Under the pieces are notes generated by a model. The model saw nothing but the letters and a program-made list of their open reading frames with translations, ran no database searches and was not told where the DNA came from. A program made the translations under genes and the position numbers. Below are positions 1-7,562 of a stretch of 9,427 nucleotides of DNA, one piece after another (within the stretch, counting starts at the first letter, position 1; each line of letters starts with the position of its first letter). The stretch is from Planctomycetota bacterium. Lineage in GTDB: Bacteria > Planctomycetota > GCA-002687715 > DRQF01. The stretch is taken from assembly GCA_015485455.1 (NCBI GenBank), contig WFTN01000012.1:1-9427 (forward strand), in the 5' to 3' direction.

Positions 1-144
1 AGGACGTTCCACGTCGCCGCAGCGCGTGAAGATCAAGACATTATGCCCCATCCTCTGCATTTCTCTTGCCAAGTAGAAAGCATGAAGTTCCGTGCCCCCC
101 CGGCTATCTGGCAGAAAAGCAGATGTCACATAGAGGATTTTCAC
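1..144 (-). CDS. Glycosyltransferase family 4 protein, N-terminal 48 residues (runs off the left edge)
   Basis: The first 48 codons of a gene that leaves the window at position 1. The product begins VKILYVTSAFLPDSRGGTEL, the typical first strand and glycine-rich loop (DSRGGTE) of the acceptor-side Rossmann domain of GT-B glycosyltransferases, followed by a helix and a second strand (GHNVLIFT). Family knowledge: such enzymes move a sugar from a nucleotide donor to a growing glycan or lipid-linked acceptor at the cytoplasmic face of the membrane. The GTG start (142-144) shares four bases, GTGA, with the TGA stop of the upstream glycosyltransferase gene, which suggests translational coupling in one operon. 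An AGAGGG sequence lies about nine bases before the GTG. The N-terminus resembles both glycosyltransferase domains of the upstream gene, so the genes are probably paralogous. Donor, acceptor and full length cannot be seen. This gene is easily missed because it has a GTG start and is cut by the edge. Confidence 0.85.
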   Translation of the reverse strand, partial: MKILYVTSAFLPDSRGGTELHAFYLAREMQRMGHNVLIFTRCGDVERP

Positions 145-3100
145 CGATGAACCCTCTGCAATAGTTGCTGGTAACGTCCCGACATTTCTTCCACATTATC
201 GGCAATTGGCTTCACGACACCTGGGTTGCTACCCAGCTTTTGGACGAGGCTAGGGTCCTGAACGAAACGCATCAATTTCTTGCGTAGGTCGGCGGAGTCT
301 CCCAATTTGAAATGAAAACCCCCAACGCCGTCTTTCACCAACTCTGCCATTCCTCCTCGATCGGAGACCACCAACGGAACCCCTGCCAACCATGCTTCGT
401 GAATAGTCAGTGGCGAGTTCTCAAACCATAGAGAAGGCACAATGAGAACGTCGATGTTGGCCAAAACCTCAGCGATACGAGCGTTGTCGAAACGCCCCAT
501 AATCTTAGTTGCAGGGTTCTTAATGAGAGGGATGAGGCGCTGCTTATAGTCAGCGAAGGTCTCAATGTCGCCCCAGATCTGCAACTCAACATTGTCAGCA
601 ACGATGTCATTCATGGCTTCTACCAAAACGTGGACGCCTTTGTACTCAGCAATCGTACCAACAAAGCCGAATCTGAGTGTCGCTGAATCTTGGTGCACAA
701 AACCGGAGAAAGGTGTCAGGTCAAACCCGTTATCAGAATGAACGATCTGATTTGGCCGAATCATGCCATAGTCAATAAATTTTTGGCGCAAGAAAGAGCT
801 CGGCGAGATGAAGAGATCGACGCCTACAATTCTCTCCTTAATGAATTCTAAGCGCTTAGCTGCAGCAGCAGCAAAGGCCGCTCGGTTCTCTCCAACCAAC
901 TCGCTCGGAACACGCGGACCGGCATATCCTTCAAACGCCCGTTTCAAATTAGCTGGTAAAAGATCAGCTACCCGATCCGTCGCCCGGCGTTTAGAACTCT
1001 GTCCATAATCTTCAGCCAGTTTTTGATGACAAATACAATCGGCACAAAGCGAGGGATCAGGAAATTCACAGATTGTCATGTCTTCCCGAAGAAGCTGCCC
1101 ACCACGGGCACACATGAGCATGAATTCGTGAAGCGTGTAGACAACCGGAAGCCCACGTTTCTTCGCCAAGGGTATGAAGTTGAAGGAGAAATAATGCAAA
1201 TGCTGAAAGTGAACCAAATCCGGTTCAAACTGATCTAAGACATCCGAAAATATTTCTTCCATGCGCGGGTCGTGATAGGTCTCTTCAAAGTTCTCCCACT
1301 CATAGTTGTGGACTACTTCGGTGAAGGGCAGGCCATTGTAGTTGCCAGCACTCACATGATATCGCGGAAGCTCATGACGGGCTTCACAGAACAAGAGGTG
1401 AACATCATATTCGGCCTGCAACCCTTTGGCCAAATTGTAGGTATAAATTTCGGTGCCAGCGTTGTGCTTCGGCAAGAAGTCATGAACGATAAACAGGATA
1501 CGCTTACGACTACGATTGGTCTTGGGTTTCAGGCGTTTTGACAAACCACGAACGCGGCTCTTGAATTTCCGGGCCACATCGGAAGCCTTGGGACGGTTAG
1601 AGCCTCCCCCTTTGCTTAGCTGTGCCAGTCGTGTTTCATAGTCGTCGATACGCAAAACCAAATCACCCAGGACCTCGTCACGCTCGCGAATAAGGTCATG
1701 CAGTCGACCGTGATTGGCCACCACCAAGTCTAAAAGCCGATCAATTGGCTGTTCTTTCAAATCATCGTCGCAGACCTCTTCGGCAATCGGCACAAGATGT
1801 CCTTGAATCGCGGCCGTTAGCTCATCCTGGGCCCGATCCAAGCTCTTCACTTCAAGGAGCGCCTTGTCGAGGGCATCCCGAGTCAACTCACACAACTGGG
1901 TTTGGCCTTCGACTTCGGCCATCAAGTTGTCACGTAATGCCTTCAAACGTTGACAAAGCTGTGCCAGATCTTCTTGCTCATGCTCAGCGAGTTGAACAGA
2001 ATTTTCTGCCAGCTCTGCCTTCTTTCTGAGAGCATCGATTTCTCTAAGAAGTTCTCTGCGAGCATTCTCCTTAGACTGCAACTCGTCCGTGAGTTCAAGA
2101 CATTTGTTATCTGAGTCCAACGTTTGGCGCCTCAAGCCACGCAAGTCTGCCTCCAATCGAGCCCGCTCTTCGGCTTCGCGATTGAGTCGTTTCTCCAGAT
2201 TCTCCCGCTTTGACTGAGTTTCCTTCAGCTCAGCAGTCAGTTTCTCTCCCTGGGCAGCATGGTCCAATGCTGACTGCGTCACAACCTTGAGTTCCTCTTC
2301 GAGACAAGTCCGAAGTTCCTCATGATCTTGCACACTCTTCAGCAGGGACTCACGGGCCTCTTTCCCCGCAGTCAAACCCCGCCTGGCCTCATGGAGCTCT
2401 TGACGGGTGTTGTCCAACTCAAGCCTCAACTCATCGGTCGATCGCTTGTACTGCTCAAGATGGTTATTTAATTCCGCAACAACTTCTTCACCTTCTTCTC
2501 GCCGATAAGACTGAAAGGCGTCTTTCTCGATCAAGAGGTTGCGAACTTTCTCCAACTCACGGTCTTTTTCTTTGAGTGTCTTTGTCAAGAGACCGAGACT
2601 CGCGTTGAACTCATCAAGAATTTCATCGCGCTTTTCCAAAAGGCCATCCCGCTCTTCAAGCTCTTGTTTGAGTGCCTGGCTTTGCTCGCTTTCTCCATCT
2701 GCCCGCCCTCGCAGATCATAAAGTCGTTCATCCCGAGCCCGGAGGGTTCTTTGAATCAAAGTCGCCCGTTTGAGCCCCGACCCAAAGCGTTCAGCAGAAG
2801 GCAAGACAAACTCATCCAACACCCAATGATAGATGTCGAGGATTTCGTCCATGTGAGCATCGAGGGATGGCAAATCAGGAATAGCTCGCCTGGCAACTTC
2901 TAACTGTTCAGGCCGATCAAGAAAGCCTTGCAGTCGACTCCCTAAGTCGGAAGCGTCCTCTGACTGAAAAGTACAGAGGGGTGAACCGCAGCGTTCTGCT
3001 GGTGCCCCACGATCAGGAACAAGAGCTGGGATATTTCGCTCCCATGCTTCATCGACCGTGAATGAATAACTCTCCAAAGCAATGGACGGAAAGACTGCCA

Positions 3101-4031
3101 AGTCATAATGGTCAGGGATATCCCCGGGCTTGAATGCCCCGCGAAAAGAAACGTCTAGGCCTTCCGCCAAGCTATAGAGACGATCAACGTAGCTTTTTGC
3201 AGCCCCGTCCAAAGCCCCCCAGATGTCGACAGAAAACGCTGCTGGATCCAGAGTTCTCTTAACCGCTTCCAAGAGTAGGTGGACACCTTTAATGGCTTGG
3301 ATCCCACCCCAGTAGGCCAAAGACAGTCTGCCACCAATTTTCTTGGTGGGGGGATTCGGCTGGACTCTTGAATAGAGCCGCGGATGAGGAAGCACTTCAA
3401 TTTTATTGGCGATGTGGGGATGGTAGCTTTCGATCACATCCCGCAATGCCAATGACGGCGCCAAAACTGCGGTGGCCAAATCTAGTTCACGAGACATTTC
3501 TGCCCGATAGGACTCGATGCGCCCAGCAATTTCCTCGTCGTCTTGAAACCAAAACCTCTCCACACAGCTTTGGCAGTTCTCAGCGATGGGATCTCTTAGA
3601 CAGTAAGAATCTTCTCGCACTCGAAAAGTGCGCGCACAGGTGGTGGCCGTGTCATGAAGCGTTAAGACTGAAGGAATCCCCATAGATGAGGCCACTTCAA
3701 CCAGGCGATTCGACAACCGGCGCCAATGATGAACATGAATGAGGTCAGGCTTGAGATGGTCCAAAAGCTCCCGAATGAGGACTTCGGCCTCAGGATTCGA
3801 GGCCTGATACCAAGATTCCAAGTAAAGACCACTACGATGCAAACGATAGACCGGAACCGGCCCAGAGCCGTTTCTTTCGACAGTGGCAACCTCTCGCCCC
3901 TCCTCTGAGCCAGAAACCACGGCGACGGTATGCCCTTGAGCCGCTAAACGAGCCAAAAGAGCATCCACGTATTGCTCCGTCCCGCCAGAATGACGGGGAA
4001 ACCAACCATGGACGAAATGAAGGATCTTCAT
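141..4031 (-). CDS. Double GT4 glycosyltransferase with a long central coiled coil
   Basis: A 1296-residue protein with two glycosyltransferase modules. Domain 1 (about 1-405) starts MKILHFVHGWFPRHSGGTEQ and has DLIHVHHW (96-103), TLHD near 124-127, a cysteine set (C132, C144, C153, C156), K248-G249 in the donor site and the GT4 E-x7-E pair E320/E328. Residues about 430-805 are an almost unbroken Leu/Glu/Lys/Arg-rich heptad-like coiled coil. A basic linker (about 811-844) leads to domain 2 (about 844-1296), which repeats the plan: NAGTE (857-861), HFQH (941-944), TLHE (966-969), cysteines C974, C988, C996, C999 and C1001, K1131-G1132 and E1204/E1212. Both sites look intact. No signal peptide or membrane helix is visible, so it is probably cytoplasmic. 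The ATG at 4029-4031 lies about 32 bases after a predicted transcription start but has only a weak Shine-Dalgarno. Likely role (inference): assembly of a surface polysaccharide, with two sugar additions held by one scaffold. Substrates are unknown. Confidence 0.9.
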   Translation of the reverse strand: MKILHFVHGWFPRHSGGTEQYVDALLARLAAQGHTVAVVSGSEEGREVATVERNGSGPVPVYRLHRSGLYLESWYQASNPEAEVLIRELLDHLKPDLIHVHHWRRLSNRLVEVASSMGIPSVLTLHDTATTCARTFRVREDSYCLRDPIAENCQSCVERFWFQDDEEIAGRIESYRAEMSRELDLATAVLAPSLALRDVIESYHPHIANKIEVLPHPRLYSRVQPNPPTKKIGGRLSLAYWGGIQAIKGVHLLLEAVKRTLDPAAFSVDIWGALDGAAKSYVDRLYSLAEGLDVSFRGAFKPGDIPDHYDLAVFPSIALESYSFTVDEAWERNIPALVPDRGAPAERCGSPLCTFQSEDASDLGSRLQGFLDRPEQLEVARRAIPDLPSLDAHMDEILDIYHWVLDEFVLPSAERFGSGLKRATLIQRTLRARDERLYDLRGRADGESEQSQALKQELEERDGLLEKRDEILDEFNASLGLLTKTLKEKDRELEKVRNLLIEKDAFQSYRREEGEEVVAELNNHLEQYKRSTDELRLELDNTRQELHEARRGLTAGKEARESLLKSVQDHEELRTCLEEELKVVTQSALDHAAQGEKLTAELKETQSKRENLEKRLNREAEERARLEADLRGLRRQTLDSDNKCLELTDELQSKENARRELLREIDALRKKAELAENSVQLAEHEQEDLAQLCQRLKALRDNLMAEVEGQTQLCELTRDALDKALLEVKSLDRAQDELTAAIQGHLVPIAEEVCDDDLKEQPIDRLLDLVVANHGRLHDLIRERDEVLGDLVLRIDDYETRLAQLSKGGGSNRPKASDVARKFKSRVRGLSKRLKPKTNRSRKRILFIVHDFLPKHNAGTEIYTYNLAKGLQAEYDVHLLFCEARHELPRYHVSAGNYNGLPFTEVVHNYEWENFEETYHDPRMEEIFSDVLDQFEPDLVHFQHLHYFSFNFIPLAKKRGLPVVYTLHEFMLMCARGGQLLREDMTICEFPDPSLCADCICHQKLAEDYGQSSKRRATDRVADLLPANLKRAFEGYAGPRVPSELVGENRAAFAAAAAKRLEFIKERIVGVDLFISPSSFLRQKFIDYGMIRPNQIVHSDNGFDLTPFSGFVHQDSATLRFGFVGTIAEYKGVHVLVEAMNDIVADNVELQIWGDIETFADYKQRLIPLIKNPATKIMGRFDNARIAEVLANIDVLIVPSLWFENSPLTIHEAWLAGVPLVVSDRGGMAELVKDGVGGFHFKLGDSADLRKKLMRFVQDPSLVQKLGSNPGVVKPIADNVEEMSGRYQQLLQRVHR

Positions 4032-4069
4032 GAAGCGATTCCGAAGCGAAAAGACTGTCTCAAGGCCAC

Positions 4070-4098
4070 ATTATGACCGTTTTCACCCCAACTGCCAA
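4070..4098 (-). promoter_or_regulatory. Sigma70-like promoter of the glycosyltransferase operon
   Basis: Read on the minus strand, TTGGCA (4093-4098) and CATAAT (4070-4075) are separated by exactly 17 bases. Each hexamer matches the sigma70 consensus at five of six positions. Transcription would start near 4063 and give a leader of about 32 bases before the ATG at 4031. It is the best promoter-like match noticed in this intergenic region and is correctly placed for the operon. No transcript evidence is available. Confidence 0.55.
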
Positions 4099-4494
4099 AC
4101 CGGAATCTTTCGAGAAAAAGAAGACAAAACCAAAGAAAGAACTCAGGATTGTCAAAAGGGAACTGCGATCTCCAGAATCGCGGCAACTATGAACGAACTC
4201 ACTCCAAATCGACGATTATTCTCGAACCCCCTTGGGGATTGATGGGCGCTGAGAAACCCACTCCATGTTAGCCGTGCTCGTGGTGACCAAGAAAGCACTC
4301 AAGCTCCCCCTGGCGGTGCCTCAGCCAAGATTGCGAGTCCGGAAGGAATGCACAAGATTGCCACCCACGACGATCCCGTGGAAAACTGGCTTCACGATCT
4401 CTCAGAGACGGGTGGTACAACTTTCCTTCCACCATACGCAATCCCTCAGCCTTCCCACGACTGCTTTCTTGGCAATTGTCGGTGTTTCGAAGCC

Positions 4495-4523
4495 TTGCGA
4501 ACGACGGCAAATGTGTGTCTAAT
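4495..4523 (+). promoter_or_regulatory. Possible sigma70-like promoter of the kinase gene
   Basis: TTGCGA (4495-4500) and TCTAAT (4518-4523) are 17 bases apart; the -10 box matches the consensus at five of six positions and the -35 box at four of six. Transcription would start near 4530, leaving a short leader that still contains the Shine-Dalgarno at 4542-4549. The position is right, but the -35 match is weak. Confidence 0.4.
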
Positions 4524-4541
4524 CTGTTGCCACCGGAATTT

Positions 4542-4549
4542 GGAGAGGA
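4542..4549 (+). promoter_or_regulatory. Shine-Dalgarno of the kinase gene; decides the start
   Basis: GGAGAGGA lies four bases before the ATG at 4554. It supports this ATG as the start rather than the in-frame TTG at 4476, which has no comparable site and would add 26 residues with no resemblance to a kinase N-terminus. Confidence 0.7.
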
Positions 4550-4553
4550 TCTC

Positions 4554-7346
4554 ATGAGTATCGATGACGAAATCACCAAACCCATAGGCAAGGGCGAAGG
4601 AAAAGAGCCAAACCAGTCCACCAACGACTCCGCTGCCACGTTTCATTTCGAATCTAATGGCCTGAGCATGGGTTTGACTGGCAAGCGCATCGGACATTAC
4701 AAGTTAGAGCGGGAACTTGGGCATGGTGGGCAGGGTTATGTCTATTTGGCCGAAGACACGAGAAATCAACGGCAAGTGGCATTAAAAGTGTTGCTGACTG
4801 CAGCGCACATGTCCACTGCCGCAAAGATCCGTTTTCAAAGAGAAGCGGAAGCTGCAGCTAAGCTGGACCATTCCGGCATTGCTCAGGTCTTTGAAGTTGG
4901 CGAGCATGACGGCTTGGCCTTCATTGCATTTGAATATGTGAACGGTAAGAACTTATCTGATCATATCGGCGAGTTTGGGCTGAGCACTAAGAGCGACCAC
5001 GGCACAAGGGAAACGCTCTTCGACTTCGAGGATGAAGACAGAGAGCCCCAATCCCAACCGATGAATGCAGATTCTGACACCTCGTCTGCGAAAAGGGGCG
5101 CCATCATGTGCGCCGTTCGCTATATCGAAAGTGCAGCCCGTGCTCTCCATGCAGCGCATGAAACAGGCCTCATCCACAGAGACGTCAAACCCGCCAATCT
5201 CATGGTTCGTGAAGACGGTTCAGCTTGCATCTTGGACTTCGGATTGGCGAAGGACGAAGAATCCCAAGACATGACACTTACGCAATCTGGCGACCTGGTG
5301 GGGACTCCAGCCTACATGTCGCCAGAACAACTTTTAGCACACAGGTTAAAGTTAGACCGAAGAACAGACATTTACTCTCTTGGGGTTACTCTCTTCGAGG
5401 CCTGCGCATTGCGAAGACCCTTCGTCGGCACCAATCGCCAAGAACTCTATCAAGCCATCTCACAACAAGAACCCCCTGACCCCCGAACGATCAACCCGGC
5501 AATACCCAAGAATCTCTCTGACATCATTTTAACCGCCATCGATAGAGATCGAAACCGTCGCTATCCGACTGCGCTCAAGTTTGCCGAAGATTTGCGGCGG
5601 TTCAGAGAATCGGAACCTGTCGAAGCTCGCCCCGTTGGCGCTATTGTGAAAGCACAACGGTGGATACGAAGGAACCGAATTGTGGCGGCGTCGGTTTCGA
5701 TAGTCTTCATCGCTTTGGCTTCCATGACTGGCATTTTCTACCTAAAAGAACAAGACGCTCGGGAGTCCCGAGACTTAGCGCGGTCGGAAGCGAAAAAGAA
5801 AACAATCGCGCTGAAACGCGAAGAAAGAGCCCTCGAGGAAAAAACGGCAGCACTCGCCTCAGAAAAGGCGGCGGTAGCCGATTTTGAAAGGATGGCAGAT
5901 GTGAAACGGCTCCAAGAAGCAACGGCACTCGCGGAGAAACTCTGGCCTGCTCGCCCAAACAAGGTATTCGATTGTAGCAATTGGCTCAAGAAATATGATG
6001 CGCTTTCGAGATCTCTCCTCGAGCACCAGGCCGCTCTGAATCGTCTCAGATTGGACGCTCTTCCCTACACAGAATCGGATCGCGCGAAAGACTACGCCAA
6101 CGAGCTAGACCGACGCAGAGACATTCTCGATATTCAGAAAAAGACCCGAGCAAAACTTGTGCGGGCCAAGAGTGACGCTGGCAAAAGAGGTTTCGCGAAG
6201 ACTTTGAGCAAGATCACAGAAGACCTCGCTCTCTTGAATGCCAAGATTGCCGAACAAGGATCGTGGCGGTTTGGGGACCACGTGAAACAATGGAAGCATG
6301 ATGTATTGACAGAGTTGGTGGGCGGCTTGGAAACATTCACAAACACGAAAACTGGAACCTATAGCGATGTCAAGAAACGACTCATCGCGGCCAGAACAAT
6401 TGAGCAACTTACCGTCACCGACCATAGAGCCACATGGACTAAGACCATAACTGCTATTGCGACATCGAAGAATTACGATGGACTGACGATACGGCCACAG
6501 ATTGGCCTCGTTCCTTTGGGGGTGGACCCCGCGTCAAGACTATTCGAGTTTCTTCACTTGGAGACCCATGAAGGACCAATTCCAATACGCGACAAAGACG
6601 GCCACATTCCAATGACCGGAAAGACCGGCATTGTCTTGGTTCTTATTCCTAAAGGACAATTTTGGATGGGTTCCCAAAAGACAAATCCCAACGGTCAAAA
6701 TTTCGACCCTGATTCTCAAAATGCCGAAGATCTGCAAAGAATTACCATTGAGGCTCCATTCTTTATGTCCAAATTCGAGATGACCCAAGGGCAATGGCAG
6801 CGGGCGCCAGTCGATAACAAGTCTCCAAGCTACTACGGCGTTGGCTGGAACTATAAGGGACACAAGAAGGCTGTTAGCCTCCTCAACCCGGTAGAGCAAG
6901 TATCGTGGACCATGTGCACTGAAGTATTGTTTCGTCTTGGACTTGAGCTCCCCACCCAAGAGCAATGGGAATATGCGGCTCGTGCCGGATCATCGTCAAT
7001 TTGGGGTGGCGACGCAAACGAAATGAGCAAGATTCCTCTCTTTGGCAATATCGCTGCCAAAGAGACACAGGGCCTCTTCAGCGCTTTGGAGCCATCCATT
7101 GAAGACGGTTACATCATTCATTCACCAATTGGCGCCTTCCAAGCCAATGATTTTGGACTCCATGACGTTGTCGGCAATGTCTGGGAATGGACATCAACCA
7201 CTTCTAATTCTTCTCGCTATGTACTTCGCGGTGGCAGCTTCAATGACATCGCACTCATCAACCGTATGTCAAACCGGGATTACGGAACCGAGGGACAACG
7301 ACTCAACACCCTGGGACTGCGTCCCGCATGTCCGGTCCAACAGTAA
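4554..7346 (+). CDS. Membrane Ser/Thr protein kinase fused to an FGE-sulfatase-like (SUMF1/EgtB/PvdO) domain
   Basis: A 930-residue transmembrane kinase. The kinase domain (about 48-355) has the glycine loop GHGGQGYV (56-63), VALK with K78, a likely helix-C E97, HRDVKPAN (208-215), DFG (228-230) and GTPAYMSPE (250-258), so all catalytic residues are present. An acidic Ser/Asp-rich insert (about 142-184) sits before the catalytic loop. Residues about 376-397 form one membrane helix after a basic stretch, followed by a charged coiled coil (400-465), a connector (466-690) and an FGE-like domain (about 692-925) with GQFWMG, EMTQGQW, LPTQEQWEYAARAG, GNVWEW (874-879) and RGGSF (892-896). Topology should put the kinase in the cytoplasm and the FGE-like part outside. 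The two FGE catalytic cysteines are replaced (D898, N903), so sulfatase-type formylglycine formation is unlikely; a sensor or binding role is inferred. The gene is monocistronic by position, divergent from the glycosyltransferases. Its target is unknown. Confidence 0.92.
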   Translation: MSIDDEITKPIGKGEGKEPNQSTNDSAATFHFESNGLSMGLTGKRIGHYKLERELGHGGQGYVYLAEDTRNQRQVALKVLLTAAHMSTAAKIRFQREAEAAAKLDHSGIAQVFEVGEHDGLAFIAFEYVNGKNLSDHIGEFGLSTKSDHGTRETLFDFEDEDREPQSQPMNADSDTSSAKRGAIMCAVRYIESAARALHAAHETGLIHRDVKPANLMVREDGSACILDFGLAKDEESQDMTLTQSGDLVGTPAYMSPEQLLAHRLKLDRRTDIYSLGVTLFEACALRRPFVGTNRQELYQAISQQEPPDPRTINPAIPKNLSDIILTAIDRDRNRRYPTALKFAEDLRRFRESEPVEARPVGAIVKAQRWIRRNRIVAASVSIVFIALASMTGIFYLKEQDARESRDLARSEAKKKTIALKREERALEEKTAALASEKAAVADFERMADVKRLQEATALAEKLWPARPNKVFDCSNWLKKYDALSRSLLEHQAALNRLRLDALPYTESDRAKDYANELDRRRDILDIQKKTRAKLVRAKSDAGKRGFAKTLSKITEDLALLNAKIAEQGSWRFGDHVKQWKHDVLTELVGGLETFTNTKTGTYSDVKKRLIAARTIEQLTVTDHRATWTKTITAIATSKNYDGLTIRPQIGLVPLGVDPASRLFEFLHLETHEGPIPIRDKDGHIPMTGKTGIVLVLIPKGQFWMGSQKTNPNGQNFDPDSQNAEDLQRITIEAPFFMSKFEMTQGQWQRAPVDNKSPSYYGVGWNYKGHKKAVSLLNPVEQVSWTMCTEVLFRLGLELPTQEQWEYAARAGSSSIWGGDANEMSKIPLFGNIAAKETQGLFSALEPSIEDGYIIHSPIGAFQANDFGLHDVVGNVWEWTSTTSNSSRYVLRGGSFNDIALINRMSNRDYGTEGQRLNTLGLRPACPVQQ

Positions 7347-7562
7347 TAGAAGGCTTTGTCGGCCCCTTGCCTACGCATCACCTCCAATTGTCAATGCTGG
7401 TTCCCACCCGCCATTCGTTGTCGTTCACTCTTGCCGTCTCGGCACACCATGAATTGCTAGCACCGATGAGGACAAGACTAGAGAAAAAGGAATCCCCAGA
7501 TTCCCATTGTTGCGGAAGCACGGGGAAAGTCCATGATCGTTTGTGTTGATGGGCGCAGCAAC

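Larger units (their letters stand above)
4032..4553. other. Divergent intergenic region between glycosyltransferase and kinase genes
   Basis: These 522 bases separate two divergently transcribed genes and hold both promoters described separately. A small inverted repeat, CTGCGAT (4163-4169) with ATCGCGG (4177-4183; one G-T pair), lies centrally and could be an operator or a chance hairpin; CCCC/GGGG around the CTT at about 4230 is another. One plus-strand frame is open from 4030 to 4557 apart from a single TGA at 4240-4242, and its final TGA overlaps the kinase ATG (ATGA at 4554-4557). Its product is not recognisable, has six cysteines near the end, and the ATG at 4348 has a purine-rich stretch too close to act as a normal ribosome site. 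It could be chance or a decayed upstream gene. No RNA gene was recognised. Confidence 0.6.

Noticed and set aside
2500..2900. Plus-strand frames across the coiled-coil coding region.
   Set aside because: They are antisense shadows created by the biased Glu/Leu/Arg codons of the coiled coil; their Ser/Arg-rich products match nothing.
4476..4553. A TTG start that would extend the kinase by 26 residues.
   Set aside because: The ATG at 4554 has GGAGAGGA at good spacing, and the predicted promoter lies inside the would-be extension.
4268..4639. Minus-strand frame of 123 codons over the kinase 5' region.
   Set aside because: It overlaps the kinase start in antisense, has no recognisable domain and no ribosome site was seen.
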